The translations under genes were made by a program, and so were the position numbers. Under the pieces are notes generated by a model, which saw only the letters and a list, made by a program, of their open reading frames with translations, was not told the origin of the DNA and did no database searches. A stretch of DNA of 64,000 nucleotides from Lysobacter gummosus (GTDB lineage: Bacteria; Pseudomonadota; Gammaproteobacteria; Xanthomonadales; Xanthomonadaceae): NCBI RefSeq assembly GCF_001442805.1, contig NZ_CP011131.1:3224001-3288000 (forward strand), written 5' to 3'. Below, piece after piece: positions 53,162 to 62,885 of the stretch. Every line of letters begins with the position of its first letter. The stretch's first letter is position 1.

Positions 53162-53758
53162 TCAGGCCGCGGTATCGCGCGGCATGTACGGCGCGTGGCC
53201 GGTGTCGTGGTCGGTCGCGTCGCGTACCGCGGTCACCCCGGGCACCTTGCTCATCAACGTGGTCTCGATGCCCTGCTTGAGGGTCACATCGGCCATGCCG
53301 CAGCCGTGGCAGCCGCCGCCGAAGCGCAGCACCACCACGCCGTCGGCGGTGACTTCCTGCACCGAGACGTTGCCGCGATGCTGGGCCAGTTGCGGATTGA
53401 TCTCGTGCTCGACCAGCCAATGCACGCGCTCGACCAGCGAGGCCGACTCGGCCGGCACTTCGCCCTTGATCTTGGGCGCGCGGATCTGCAGCTGGCCGCC
53501 GGTGGCCTTGTTTTCGTAATCGATCTCGGCGCCATCGAGGTACTTCACGCTGTCGGCGTGCAGCCACAGGGTGAAGCCGTCGCAATCCACCGCCCACTCG
53601 TCGCCGGCCAGATCGGCCGGCTCGGCGAATTCCAGACGCACGTCGGCGCGCGCCGTGCCCGCGTGAACGGCCGACAGGCGAACGCCCAGGCCCGGCAGGG
53701 CCTCGCGCTCGATCAGCTTGCGGAAATGGGTCTGGGCGGATTCGGAAATATTGATCAT
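53162..53758 (-). CDS. nfuA: Fe-S biogenesis protein NfuA
   Basis: 198 residues. The amino HesB/IscA-like domain (degenerate, without the three Cys) is followed by the Nfu domain with [23 protein letters not shown], Cys150 and Cys153, which bind a 4Fe-4S cluster shared between two subunits. NfuA carries clusters to targets, particularly under iron limitation or oxidative stress. The gene is upstream of the transmembrane repetitive gene and divergent from the pterin enzyme gene. Confidence 0.96.
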   Translation of the reverse strand: MINISESAQTHFRKLIEREALPGLGVRLSAVHAGTARADVRLEFAEPADLAGDEWAVDCDGFTLWLHADSVKYLDGAEIDYENKATGGQLQIRAPKIKGEVPAESASLVERVHWLVEHEINPQLAQHRGNVSVQEVTADGVVVLRFGGGCHGCGMADVTLKQGIETTLMSKVPGVTAVRDATDHDTGHAPYMPRDTAA

Positions 53759-53901
53759 CGGGCTATTCTAGCGGGGTCGGTGCGGCCTGATGCCGTGCAC
53801 GCATCCTACGACCGTCGGCGATACGATTCCGTTCATATGGTGTCGCGCCGGCGCAAACGCAACGCCGCGGCGCCCGCGCCAGGCCGCCAGGAGTCATCCG
53901 C

Positions 53902-54243
53902 ATGAACGACCTCATCCCCCTGCCCCAGGCCCACTGCACGCCCCTGCGCGGCAGCGAGCACCGCCTGAGCGAAGCGCGCGTGCGCGAACTGCTGCCGGAA
54001 GTGCCCGGCTGGGAGCTGGCCGAGGACGGCCACGCCCTCACCAAGACCTTCCGCTTCGACAACTACTACCGGACCATGGCGTTCGTGAATGCACTGGCCT
54101 TCATGGCCCATCGCGAGGATCATCATCCCGACCTCGGCGTCCACTACGACCGCTGCGTGGTGCGCTATTCCACTCACGACGTCGGTGGCCTGAGCGAAAA
54201 CGACTTCATCTGCGCGGCCAAGGCCGAAGCCCTGACAGGTTGA
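53902..54243 (+). CDS. phhB: 4a-hydroxytetrahydrobiopterin dehydratase (PCD/PhhB)
   Basis: 113 residues. The active-site segment is [16 protein letters not shown], His70/His74/His75 with Pro-Asp, the signature of pterin-4a-carbinolamine dehydratases. [22 protein letters not shown] is the usual lead. It regenerates the pterin cofactor used by phenylalanine hydroxylase; no phhA is in the window. The TonB-like lipoprotein gene begins 7 bp downstream, so they may be co-transcribed. Confidence 0.95.
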   Translation: MNDLIPLPQAHCTPLRGSEHRLSEARVRELLPEVPGWELAEDGHALTKTFRFDNYYRTMAFVNALAFMAHREDHHPDLGVHYDRCVVRYSTHDVGGLSENDFICAAKAEALTG

Positions 54244-54250
54244 TCACGCC

Positions 54251-54691
54251 ATGAACGCAACTGCTCGCCGCATGTTCGACACCGTTTCGCCGCGCCTGGC
54301 TCCGGCGCTGGCCGCCGGCCTGATCGCGGCGCTGATCGCCGGCTGCGGCCAGCGCGCTCCCGAGGAAGCGGTGATCCCGTCCACGCCGCTGCGCGCGGTG
54401 GATACGCCGCCACCGCAATACCCGCAGGAAATCGGCTGCGACCAGATCGGCGGCAAAGTGGTGCTGCAGCTGACCGTCGGCGTGGAAGGCAAGCCGACCC
54501 GGGTCAACGTGCTCACCAGCAGCCAGACCAAGGCGCTGGACGATGCCGCGGTCAAGGGTGTGCAGAGCTGGCGCTTCGAAGCGGCCACCCGCAACGGCAA
54601 GCCGGTCGCCACCGACATCCAGGTGCCGGTGACCTTCCACGCGCCGCCGTCGCGGCCGGAGCATTGCGGACAGGCGCCCAGCGGCCTGTAA
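54251..54691 (+). CDS. TonB-family lipoprotein (energy-transducer carboxyl domain)
   Basis: 146 residues. Lipobox ALIAGC (Cys32), then a compact TonB carboxyl domain: PPPQYPQEIGCDQIGGKVVLQLTVGVEGKPTRVNVLTSSQTKALDDAAVKGVQSWRFEAATRNGKPVATDIQVPVTF in outline. Normal TonB has a membrane helix and a long Pro linker; here the domain is tied to a lipid with no linker, so it cannot span the periplasm in the usual way. It may interact locally with a membrane partner. Function unknown. Confidence 0.85.
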   Translation: MNATARRMFDTVSPRLAPALAAGLIAALIAGCGQRAPEEAVIPSTPLRAVDTPPPQYPQEIGCDQIGGKVVLQLTVGVEGKPTRVNVLTSSQTKALDDAAVKGVQSWRFEAATRNGKPVATDIQVPVTFHAPPSRPEHCGQAPSGL

Positions 54692-54718
54692 GCGGGCCGC
54701 ACGGCGCAGGACAGCGGC

Positions 54719-55261
54719 ATGGATCAGCGACGGCTCGCCGCGCTCGTGCGCTGGGACGACATCGGGCTCGGGCAGTTCGAGTTGCATGTGCCGATGTTCG
54801 ATCGGCCGGTGGACTTCGTCCTGTTCCCCGCCGACGGCGCGGAATCGGCCGTCACTCAGGGCATGGCCCGCACCGTCGAGGACGTGCTGCGGCTGGAACC
54901 GGCAGCGCTGGCGACGATCGAATCGCTGCTCTGGGAGGAATGCCTGTTTTCCTTCCAGGTCGCCGACTACGGCGTAGATATCGAACCCGGCGAAACCTCG
55001 CTGCAGGCGCACCTGCGCGAGTTCGGCGTGGCCTCGCCGCAAGACGCCTGGCGCAAGGCCCGGCTCACCGAGATTCACATCAGCGACGGCCACGCCGCGC
55101 GTTTCGCCCAGATCAAGTTCGACACCGTCGCCAATAATCTGATCGGCGTCATCGTCAAGGACGGCCGGATCGTGGACGACGACGACGACGGCACCCACCT
55201 GGGCTGGTTCGAAAGCGACGAGCGCCACGCCCACAAACGCCGGCAGAAAACCCTGAAATGA
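54719..55261 (+). CDS. Conserved hypothetical cytoplasmic protein
   Basis: 180 residues, acidic, without signal or membrane segment. Opening MDQRRLAALVRWDDIGLGQF, later GESSL-type stretches, EIHISDGHAARFAQIKFDTV, and an Asp run VDDDDDGTH near residue 159, ending KRRQKTLK. I recognise no domain; the layout recalls DUF6985-like proteins only loosely. It ends 16 bp before the convergent rluC stop. Function unknown. Confidence 0.7.
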   Translation: MDQRRLAALVRWDDIGLGQFELHVPMFDRPVDFVLFPADGAESAVTQGMARTVEDVLRLEPAALATIESLLWEECLFSFQVADYGVDIEPGETSLQAHLREFGVASPQDAWRKARLTEIHISDGHAARFAQIKFDTVANNLIGVIVKDGRIVDDDDDGTHLGWFESDERHAHKRRQKTLK

Positions 55262-55277
55262 TCCGCCGCCGGGCCGC

Positions 55278-56234
55278 TTAGCCCAGGCGGTCGAGCACCT
55301 CGATCAACTCCGGCGCCAGCGGCGCGTTGAGCAGATACGGCTCGCGGCCGCCGTCGAGCGCGAACTCCAGGGTCGATGCATGCAGGAACAGGCGGCGCAG
55401 GCCGGCCTGATCGCGCAGGCGCTTGTTGGTCTCGGCCTCGCCGTATTTGTCGTCGCCGGCGACCGGATGGCCGATGTGCTGCGCATGCACGCGAATCTGG
55501 TGAGTGCGGCCGGTTTCGATCCGCACCTCGCAATACGATTGCCCGCCGCGCCGTTCCAGCACCTTGAAGTGGCTCAGCGAAGGCTTGCCGTCGCGATGGA
55601 CCTGGACATGGCGCTCGCCGCCCTGGCGCAGGCCGATGTGCAGCGGCGCGTCCACGCTCATGACCCCGTCGGGCATGCGCCCGGTCAGCAGCGCCAGATA
55701 GCGCTTGGCGATGCCGCCGTCCTCGCGCATCAAGGCCTGCATCTCGGTCAGCGCCGAGCGCTTCTTGGCCACGATCAGCAGCCCGGAGGTGTCGCGGTCG
55801 AGCCGGTGCACCAGTTCCAGGGTGTGGCCCGGCCGCGAGGCGCGCAGTGTTTCGATCGCGCCGAAGCTGATCCCGCTGCCGCCGTGGCTGGCGACCCCGG
55901 AGGGCTTGTTCAGGGCGAGCAGGCGCGCATCCTCGAACACGATCGCCGCGTCCAGGGCGTCCATGAAACCTTTCGGCGGCATCGGCTTGTCGCCCGGCTC
56001 ACTGAGACGGACGGGCGGAATGCGCACCTCGTCGCCGGCCTCGAGCTTGCGCTCGGCCTTGGCCCGCCCCCCGTTCACGCGTACCTGGCCGGAGCGCACC
56101 AGCTTGTAGATCAAGGACCTGGGAGCACCTTTGAGTTGGCCGAGCAGGAAATTATCGAGCCGCTGTCCATCGCGGTCATCGGGCACGCGCACGGTACGAG
56201 CACCGGCATTGGCGGAGTTTGCTGACTGGGTCAT
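55278..56234 (-). CDS. rluC: 23S rRNA pseudouridine(955/2504/2580) synthase
   Basis: 318 residues. An S4 RNA-binding domain (DGQRLDNFLLGQLKGAPRSL, residues 22-70) precedes the RluA-type catalytic domain with VHRLDRDTSGLLIVAKKRSAL, where Asp146 in HRLD is the catalytic nucleophile. GRTHQIRVHAQHIGHPV and LFLHASTLEF are also seen. Isomerises three uridines in 23S rRNA. Divergent from rne, the conserved gammaproteobacterial arrangement. Confidence 0.96.
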   Translation of the reverse strand: MTQSANSANAGARTVRVPDDRDGQRLDNFLLGQLKGAPRSLIYKLVRSGQVRVNGGRAKAERKLEAGDEVRIPPVRLSEPGDKPMPPKGFMDALDAAIVFEDARLLALNKPSGVASHGGSGISFGAIETLRASRPGHTLELVHRLDRDTSGLLIVAKKRSALTEMQALMREDGGIAKRYLALLTGRMPDGVMSVDAPLHIGLRQGGERHVQVHRDGKPSLSHFKVLERRGGQSYCEVRIETGRTHQIRVHAQHIGHPVAGDDKYGEAETNKRLRDQAGLRRLFLHASTLEFALDGGREPYLLNAPLAPELIEVLDRLG

Positions 56235-56732
56235 CCCGAAGCGTTATCTGTTACACTCGCGACGCGAGATAAGGTTTTGATTTCGCAGGGAGTTGTACCA
56301 GCCATTACGCCTGACAAGCGTGCGGCCCGGTACGGGGCCGAAAGCCCCTCTCGCGATTCCGGTCCGCGTCTAACCACTGCCCACGGGGTAGCCATGTTAG
56401 CAGCGACGGACCGGCGGAACCGGCCTTCGCCCGATGGGTCAAACCATCGCGATGAACAAAAGTTGTGCGGCGCCAGGGCCTGACGCTCGATTGAGCCGGT
56501 CCAAACCGCCGCCCCGCCCCGTGCGACGTTCGCGTCGCCGGCCCGAAAGTTTCAATAAGTAAGAAGCGCTCCCGCGGCGTGCCGTGGTGATGTAGCGCTG
56601 GAAGTGGAGGCCTCGCCGGCGCGCGGGCGGCCCGCATTCGTTGCGGCCGACGATCGCGACGGAGGCGCCTGTGTTCCCAGATTGCGAAACGCCATGGCGT
56701 TCCGCGCGGTAGAGCGCGCGAGGAACGCAACA
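56235..56732. promoter_or_regulatory. rluC-rne divergent region with long rne leader
   Basis: 498 bp without a gene. A TACACT box at 56253-56258 (rightward) could serve rne, leaving an untranslated leader of about 470 nt; no good -35 is seen. In E. coli the rne leader is about 360 nt and folds to let RNase E control its own mRNA, so a long structured leader is expected. GC-rich stems are visible (for instance near 56335-56350, GGGGCCGAAAGCCCC). Whether the fold is conserved needs structure prediction. Confidence 0.7.
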
Positions 56733-59700
56733 ATGAAGCGCATGCTGATCAACGCGACGCAGGCGGAAGAACTGCGGGTCGCCATCGTCGACGGGCAAAA
56801 CCTGTACGACATCGACATCGAACAGCCGTCCAAGGAACAAAAGAAGTCCAACATCTACAAAGGCCGCATCACCCGGCTGGAGCCCTCGCTTGAGGCCGCT
56901 TTCGTCGAATACGGCGCCGAACGCCACGGCTTCCTGCCGCTGAAGGAAATCTCCCGCGACTATTTTCAGCCCGGCGTGGACCACAACAAGGCCGGCCTGC
57001 GCGAGCTGTTGCGCGAGGGCCAGGAGATCGTGGTCCAGGTCGATAAGGAAGAACGCGGCAACAAGGGCGCCGCCCTGACCAGCTTCATCTCGCTGGCCGG
57101 CCGCTACATGGTGCTGATGCCCAACTCGCCCACCGCCGGCGGCGTTTCGCGCCGGATCGAGGGCGACGACCGCGCCGCCCTCAAGGAGGCGATGGACAAG
57201 CTCACCATCCCCGACGACATGGGCGTGATCATCCGCACCGCCGGCGTCGGCCGCGACGCGGAAGAGCTGCAGTGGGACCTGGATTACCTGCTGAGCATCT
57301 GGAAGGCCGTCACCGACGAAGCCCTGAAGAAGCCGGCCCCGTTCCTGCTGTACCAGGAATCGCGCCTGATCATCCGCGCCCTGCGCGACTACATGCGCGC
57401 CGACATCGGCGAGATCCTGGTCGATACCGACGAGATGTACGCCGAGGCGCGCGAGTTCGTCGAGCAGGTCATGCCGCACAACCTGCGCAAGCTCAAGAAG
57501 TACGTCGACGAAACCCCGCTGTTCAACCGCTTCCAGATCGAATCGCAGATCGAGAACGCCTACGAGCGCACCGTGCGCCTGCCCTCCGGCGGCGCGCTGG
57601 TGATCGACCAGACCGAAGCGCTGACCGCGATCGACGTCAACTCCGCGCGCGCCACCAAGGGCGGCGACATCGAAGAAACCGCGTTCAACACCAACCTGGA
57701 AGCGGCGGAGGAAGTCGCGCGCCAGATGCGCCTGCGCGACCTGGGCGGCCTGGTGGTGATCGACTTCATCGACATGTCGTCCAACCGCCATCAGCGCGAG
57801 GTCGAGAACAAGCTGCAGAACGCGCTCAAGCAAGACCGCGCGCGCGTGCAGATCGGGCGCATCTCGCGCTTCGGCCTGCTCGAACTCAGCCGCCAGCGCC
57901 TGCGCCCGTCGCTGGGCGAATCCAGCCAGCTGGTGTGCCCGCGTTGCGACGGCCACGGCCGCATGCGCAGCGTCGAATCGCTGTCGCTGTCGATCCTGCG
58001 CGTGGCGGAAGAGCACGCGATGAAGGAAAACACCGGACAAGTGCTGGTGCAGGCGCCGACCGAGATCGCCAACTTCCTGCTCAACGAAAAGCGCCGCGCG
58101 CTGATGGAGATCGAGCAGCGCCACGACTCGCCGATCGTCATCGTGGCCGACGAACACCTGGAAACCCCGCACTACGAAGTCACCCGGGTGCGCGAGAACG
58201 AAATCGGCGAAGAAACCACCAAGCCCAGCTACCAGCGCGGCACCCAGCGCAAGCTGCCGGTGCATGCTCTGACCAAGGCGCATCTGAATATTCCGGATGC
58301 GCCGGCGGTTACCAATGTGAAGCCCACCCAGCCGGCGCCCTTGCGGGAACCGCGCGAAGCGTCCGTGGCGGTGGCTCCCGCCCCGGCGCCGGTCGCTGCG
58401 CCCGTCGCCGCGCCGACCCACTCGATCGGCCTGGTCCAGCGCATCCTGCGGATCTTCCGCGGCGCGCCGCAGCCGGCCGCGACCACGCCCGAACCCGCCG
58501 GCGGCCGTCCCCAGGACGGTCGCAACGGCCGCGGCGAGCGTAACGATCGCGGCAACGGCCAGCGCCGCGGCAACGATCGCAACGAGCGCAACGGCAAGGG
58601 CGGACGCGACGGCGCACGCCGCGACGAAGCGCGCCAGGACCGCGAGCCGCAGGCCCGCCGCGACAAGCCGCAGGTGCAGGTGCAGGCCAACGCGCAGAAC
58701 GGCCAGGCCCAGCAGCCCAAGCAGAAGCAGCCGCAACCGCAGCAGCCCAAGCAGGCGCAGCAGCCCAAGCCGCAGAACGCGCAGCAGAATCCGCCGCCGC
58801 AGCCCAAGCCGCAAGGCGAGGAACGCAACGCGCAGGCCAATGCCGGCAACGGCCAGGCGCCGCGCGCGCCGCGTAACGAGCCCAAGCCGCCGCGTCAGGA
58901 TGCAGCGGCCGAAACCGCCGCCGCTGTCGCCGTGCCCGCGGCTGCCGCTGCTGCAGTCGCCGCGCCGCTCGCGACGCCGCCGGTAAGCGACGACACCACG
59001 CTCAAGACCGAGGCCGCCGTCGCCGAAACCGCGACCGCCACCGTCGAATCGCGCGAAGGCGATGCCGCACAGGCCGATGGCACGGGCGAAGGCGGCGGTC
59101 GCCGCCGTCGCGGCCGTCGCGGTGGCCGTCGTCGTCGTCGCGGCAACGGTGAAGCCGGCGCCGCGGGCGAAGGCCAGGGTCAGGACGAGAACGGCTTCGA
59201 CGACGAAGACGACATGGGCGCCGAGCCCGCCGCGGCTCCGGCCGCCGCGCACCGCTCGCAGCCCGAGTTCGACTTCGAAGACGACTCCGGCGCCGCTGCG
59301 CCGCGCGCGCAGAACGCGCCTGCGGCCACGACCGCAGCAGTGGTCGCTGCCGCCGCGAGCAGCACCTTCGTGCCCTCGCGCGAAAGCGCCGCCGACGGCA
59401 AGCCCTCGTTCGCGCATTTCGGCGAACACGCGCACGGCGACGCCGAAGCGGCGAAGCCGGTGAAGACCGAACGCGCCGTGTTTGCGGCCGAACCGGTCGC
59501 GGTGGAATCGGCTGCAGCGGAACCGGCTCCGGCCGTGTCCGCCCAGGTCGAATCCGCACCGGCTGCGTCCACGCAGGCCGAACCGGTTCGCCATGAAACG
59601 GTAGCCACGCCGGCCCCGGCCGCCGTCGCCACCTCGTTCACGGCGCCGGCCAGCAGCTTCGCCCAGCCCGCGTCGTCGTTCGCAGCCGACGTTCCGGCGG

Positions 59701-60302
59701 CGACGCCGGCCCAGGCCGCCGTGGAAGCGGTCGAGCATGCCAAGCCGGCCATCGCCGCGGTCAGCAGCGGAGCCTCCGCGCAGCCGCGTGAATCGGCCCC
59801 GGCGCAGCCGGAGAAGGTCGAGCCGTCGGCGCGCATCGAGCCGACGGTGGTCGAACCGGTCGTGGTCGAGTCGCCCACCGTGGTCGAAACCGCGGTGATC
59901 GAACCGGTGGTGATCGAGCCGGCGGTAACGCCGCGCGATGAGAACCCCGGTGAGGCCGAAGCCTCTGCCGCTAACGTCGCCACGGTCTCGCCGGCGGTGG
60001 AAGCCGCGATCGGCCTGCCGGTCCAGCCGGCCGCACCGATCGTGGTCGCGCCGATCGAAACCGCTCCGACGGCGTTCGCGACGCCCGTCGCCAGTGCGCC
60101 CACGGCGGAGATCGAACCGATCGCCTCCGAACAGGCCTCGCCGCTGACGCCGCGTACCGGCGGTCTGTTCGACACCCTGCCCCATCCGGCCGCGGTCAAC
60201 GCCGACGCCGCCAGCGATACGGCGCAGGACGAAGAAGGCAAGACCGGCGACGGCGAGCACGACGGCGGTCCGGACGACGGGCAGCACGAACGCCGCGCCT
60301 GA
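56733..60302 (+). CDS. rne: Ribonuclease E
   Basis: 1189 residues from the ATG at 56733 ([20 protein letters not shown]). The catalytic half has the S1 domain ([30 protein letters not shown]), DNase-I-like core with [13 protein letters not shown] (Asp near 301) and VVIDFIDM (Asp near 345), and the zinc link [10 protein letters not shown] near 401. From about residue 540 on it is disordered: Gln/Asn/Pro-rich, with an Arg-rich block ([15 protein letters not shown] near 788-803) and a very long Ala/Pro/Glu/Val tail to the end. The tail should be the degradosome scaffold, though no standard PNPase or helicase motif could be named. Closed by a bidirectional terminator. Confidence 0.97.
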   Translation: MKRMLINATQAEELRVAIVDGQNLYDIDIEQPSKEQKKSNIYKGRITRLEPSLEAAFVEYGAERHGFLPLKEISRDYFQPGVDHNKAGLRELLREGQEIVVQVDKEERGNKGAALTSFISLAGRYMVLMPNSPTAGGVSRRIEGDDRAALKEAMDKLTIPDDMGVIIRTAGVGRDAEELQWDLDYLLSIWKAVTDEALKKPAPFLLYQESRLIIRALRDYMRADIGEILVDTDEMYAEAREFVEQVMPHNLRKLKKYVDETPLFNRFQIESQIENAYERTVRLPSGGALVIDQTEALTAIDVNSARATKGGDIEETAFNTNLEAAEEVARQMRLRDLGGLVVIDFIDMSSNRHQREVENKLQNALKQDRARVQIGRISRFGLLELSRQRLRPSLGESSQLVCPRCDGHGRMRSVESLSLSILRVAEEHAMKENTGQVLVQAPTEIANFLLNEKRRALMEIEQRHDSPIVIVADEHLETPHYEVTRVRENEIGEETTKPSYQRGTQRKLPVHALTKAHLNIPDAPAVTNVKPTQPAPLREPREASVAVAPAPAPVAAPVAAPTHSIGLVQRILRIFRGAPQPAATTPEPAGGRPQDGRNGRGERNDRGNGQRRGNDRNERNGKGGRDGARRDEARQDREPQARRDKPQVQVQANAQNGQAQQPKQKQPQPQQPKQAQQPKPQNAQQNPPPQPKPQGEERNAQANAGNGQAPRAPRNEPKPPRQDAAAETAAAVAVPAAAAAAVAAPLATPPVSDDTTLKTEAAVAETATATVESREGDAAQADGTGEGGGRRRRGRRGGRRRRRGNGEAGAAGEGQGQDENGFDDEDDMGAEPAAAPAAAHRSQPEFDFEDDSGAAAPRAQNAPAATTAAVVAAAASSTFVPSRESAADGKPSFAHFGEHAHGDAEAAKPVKTERAVFAAEPVAVESAAAEPAPAVSAQVESAPAASTQAEPVRHETVATPAPAAVATSFTAPASSFAQPASSFAADVPAATPAQAAVEAVEHAKPAIAAVSSGASAQPRESAPAQPEKVEPSARIEPTVVEPVVVESPTVVETAVIEPVVIEPAVTPRDENPGEAEASAANVATVSPAVEAAIGLPVQPAAPIVVAPIETAPTAFATPVASAPTAEIEPIASEQASPLTPRTGGLFDTLPHPAAVNADAASDTAQDEEGKTGDGEHDGGPDDGQHERRA

Positions 60303-60350
60303 TCCCCGGGCATCGGTCGGTCGCCTCGCGCGACCGATCGCCGGCAATAA

Positions 60351-60385
60351 AAAAAACCGGTCGCGCGAGCGGCCGGTTTTTTTTG
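60351..60385. terminator. Bidirectional terminator between rne and the response regulator
   Basis: AAAAAAACCGG..CCGGTTTTTTTT with a stem ACCGGTCGC / GCGGCCGGT around GCGA, flanked by A-run and T-run. It ends rne rightward and gacA (stop at 60445) leftward. Confidence 0.95.
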
Positions 60386-60444
60386 TCCGCATGAAACGCG
60401 GCAGTCGATGTTTTCCGCGGCGATCGGGCCGCGAACTTACTCAG

Positions 60445-61092
60445 TCAAAGCGAATGCGCCGGGTCGGCCAATCCGTACTGCGCCGCCAGTCGCGCCAGGG
60501 CGATGCTGTCGGTGATGGTGAGCTTCTCGAACAAACGCGTCTTATGCGTGTTGACGGTCTTCGCGCTCAGGCTCAGCCGCTTGGCGATTTCTTCCTGGCG
60601 GAAGCCCTGCACCAGCAGCAGCGCGATTTCCAGCTCGCGCGGCGACAACTCGTCGAACGGCGAAGCGCCGCCGTCGAGATTGGCCAGGGCCAGGTTCTGC
60701 GCGATGTTGCTGGCCAGATAGCGCTTGCCGCGCGCCACGTCGCGGATCGCCCGCAACAGTTCGCTGGCGTCGCCGCCCTTGCCGACATAGCCCGACGCGC
60801 CGGCTTCGAGCAGACGCTTGGGCATCGGCCCGTCTTCGAGCACCGAAACGATGATCACGCGCGTGCCGTGGTCGCCCTTGACGATGCGCTCGGTCACTTC
60901 CAGGCCGCTTACGCCGGGCAGGTGCAGGTCGCACAGCACCACATCGGGCTTGAGCTTGCGCACCAGCGGCAAGGCTTCCTCGCCGCTCTCGACATCGCCC
61001 AGTACTTCGATATCCGTTTCCGCCGACAGAATCATGCGCATGCCGGTACGCACCAACGCATGGTCGTCCACGATGAATACACGGATGGTCAT
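60445..61092 (-). CDS. gacA: GacA/UvrY-type LuxR-family response regulator
   Basis: 215 residues from the ATG at 61092. Receiver domain IRVFIVDDHALVRTGMRMIL, phospho-acceptor Asp55 in VVLCDLHLPGVSGLEV, then Lys in GASGYVGKGGDASEL. The carboxyl HTH begins FDELSPRELEIALLLVQGFRQEEIAKRLSLSAKTVNTHKTRLFEKL in outline. The SPFDELSPRELEIALLL stretch and overall layout match UvrY/GacA better than generic NarL proteins. GacA, with the GacS kinase (not in the window), drives RsmY/Z-type sRNAs in pseudomonads. Regulons in Lysobacter include secondary metabolism by inference. Confidence 0.88.
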   Translation of the reverse strand: MTIRVFIVDDHALVRTGMRMILSAETDIEVLGDVESGEEALPLVRKLKPDVVLCDLHLPGVSGLEVTERIVKGDHGTRVIIVSVLEDGPMPKRLLEAGASGYVGKGGDASELLRAIRDVARGKRYLASNIAQNLALANLDGGASPFDELSPRELEIALLLVQGFRQEEIAKRLSLSAKTVNTHKTRLFEKLTITDSIALARLAAQYGLADPAHSL

Positions 61093-61571
61093 AACGTCCC
61101 CAGAAACACGCTCAGCCCACGCTCGCGAGGCTACGCGGCAGCATAGGGCCGCGCAAGGCATTGATATTTATTGACTCAACGGCGACGCCCCGGGTCCGCA
61201 TAAACGGCAGATTTGTTCCCGCAAAAAAGCGTGCATCGGCGACGATGGCGATCGCAACTGATGAACTGCGTCACAACTCGGCAATCGCTAGGCTGAGTTG
61301 CTACCACAGGCGCGGGCCAATGGTATCTCAGCTGGGCATCGGCGACCGGATCGGCCGCACGAATGGCCGGAAACCGGTGTTGGCTGTCGTTTTAGCGGTA
61401 GCGGCACCGGGCCGGCACGTCATCGCGGACCAGTCCGGGCCGCGAACCGTGGCCGCTCCCGCAGGCCCGCGGCCGGCGCGAATCCGGGCGCACGTCGAGT
61501 GCCGAAAACGGCGAGTCGCGACCGCGCCGGCGTGGCATCCTGCCCGCCTTATCGCACTGAGCCCACCGGCC
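61093..61571. other. Gene-free stretch between gacA and the PEP-mutase-like gene
   Basis: No reliable gene. A lower-GC patch at about 61160-61180 (TTGATATTTATTGACTCAAC) lies 70-90 bp upstream of gacA and may carry its promoter; no -35/-10 pair could be assigned with confidence. The right half is GC-rich and featureless, although an open frame runs across it in phase with the next gene. Confidence 0.6.
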
Positions 61572-62384
61572 ATGAACCATCAAACCGACCTCGCCACCCG
61601 TTTCCACGCCCTCCACCATGACGGCCTGCTGCTGCTCGCCAACGCCTCCGACGCCGGCAGCGCGCGCCTGATCGAAAGCCTGGGCGCATCCGCCATCGCC
61701 ACCACCAGCGCCGGAGTCGCCTGGTCGCACGGCTATCCCGACGGCGACGTGCTGCCGGTGCGGCGCCTGGTCGCGACCGTGGCCGACATCGCGCGCGCGA
61801 TCCGGGTGCCGCTCACCGTCGATGCCGAAGGCGGCTATTCCGACGATCCGGTCGCGGTCGCCGAGACCGTGGCCGGGCTGATCGATGTCGGCGCGGTCGG
61901 CATCAACCTGGAAGACGGCGGCGCCGATCCGGAGCTGCTGTGCGCGAAGATCGAACACATCAAGCGCGCCAGCGCGCGCCTGGGCGTGGCGCTTTACCTC
62001 AACGCGCGCACCGACGTGTACCTGCGCGGCCTGGCGCCGCCGGAACGGCGCGTGGAGGAAACCCTGGCCCGCGCCGCGCGCTATCGCGCCGCCGGCGCCG
62101 ACGGCCTGTTCGTGCCCGGGCTGACCGATGAAGCCTCGGTGCGCACGATCGCCGCCGAGGCCGGCATGCCCTTGAACCTGCTCGCGCGCAGCGCGCTGCC
62201 GGGCGCCGACGAACTGCAGCGCTGGGGCGTGCGTCGCCTGAGCGCCGGCTCGGACATCGCCCAGTCGATGTATGCGCGCATGGCCGCCTTGGCCGCCGGT
62301 TTTCTGCGCGACGGCGACTGCAAGCCGCTCTCGGCCGAGGCGATGGCGTATTCGCAGGTCAATGCGTTGTTTCAGGATCGCTGA
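61572..62384 (+). CDS. Isocitrate lyase / PEP mutase superfamily enzyme
   Basis: 270 residues from the ATG at 61572 (MNHQTDLATRFHALHHDGLL). Metal-site residues are in VPLTVDAEGGYSD (Asp84, Glu86) and VGINLEDGG (Glu114, Asp115); LYLNARTDVYLRG follows. This family includes PEP phosphonomutase, methylisocitrate lyase and oxaloacetate decarboxylase. The active-site loop between (SAGVAWSHGYPDGDVLP) does not allow a substrate to be chosen. Open reading upstream to 61161 is possible but unlike the family. Function within the family unknown. Confidence 0.88.
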   Translation: MNHQTDLATRFHALHHDGLLLLANASDAGSARLIESLGASAIATTSAGVAWSHGYPDGDVLPVRRLVATVADIARAIRVPLTVDAEGGYSDDPVAVAETVAGLIDVGAVGINLEDGGADPELLCAKIEHIKRASARLGVALYLNARTDVYLRGLAPPERRVEETLARAARYRAAGADGLFVPGLTDEASVRTIAAEAGMPLNLLARSALPGADELQRWGVRRLSAGSDIAQSMYARMAALAAGFLRDGDCKPLSAEAMAYSQVNALFQDR

Positions 62385-62548
62385 AGCCGTCGTGGGGTGA
62401 GCGCTTCCGCCTGTGACTTCGCGCGGGCGGAAGCGGCTTTGTACGAGCCCGGCGGCCACCCAGAGCGAGCAGAACCACGAGGTGGTCATGATGGTCGGCA
62501 TCGTGTGGGCTCATGGAGTCGCTGCGAGCCGACAGTGACCGGCTGCAA

Positions 62549-62647
62549 TGGGAGGGGCTTCAGCCCCGATGCTTTTCGATCAAATCGCCAGACTTTTCCA
62601 CAATCCGGCCATCTGATCGAAAAGCATCGAGGCTGAAGCCCTCCCTC
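62549..62647. repeat. REP-like palindrome, GGGAGGGGCTTCAGCCCC family
   Basis: TGGGAGGGGCTTCAGCCCCG (from 62549) continuing to ATGCTTTTCGATCA pairs with TGATCGAAAAGCATCG from 62613, ending at 62646, with about 32 bp between. Same family as 4602-4697, and the inner word TGATCGAAAAGCATCG is shared with that copy. It lies within the 501-bp gap 62385-62885, which otherwise holds no gene that I can support. Confidence 0.9.
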
Positions 62648-62885
62648 AAGAGCCGCGCGCGTTTGCAAGATCTTCCTACTCAGCGCATCCGATCCATCGC
62701 GATGATGCGATTTACCCGTTAAATTTTCGCCATCGATCCAGGCCAGCGGCTAGCCCGATCCGGCTATTTCCCCGCAACCGCGCGACGCGTAGCTTGCCGG
62801 CCAAGCTGGCACGGCGAGCGCAAAACCCGCACCGCCGCGCAGCGATCGCACAGCGGTTCAATGGATGGACTAGCGGAGGATTGTC

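Noticed and set aside
56439..60392. A reverse-strand open frame of about 1317 codons across rne
   Set aside because: It is a by-product of GC-rich codons. The forward frame encodes a full RNase E, and the reverse product is a low-complexity Arg/Gly/Leu chain with no motif.
61161..61571. Amino-terminal extension of the PEP-mutase-like enzyme
   Set aside because: The frame is open, but the added 137 residues are basic and unlike the family, and MNHQTDLATRFHALH is the normal start.
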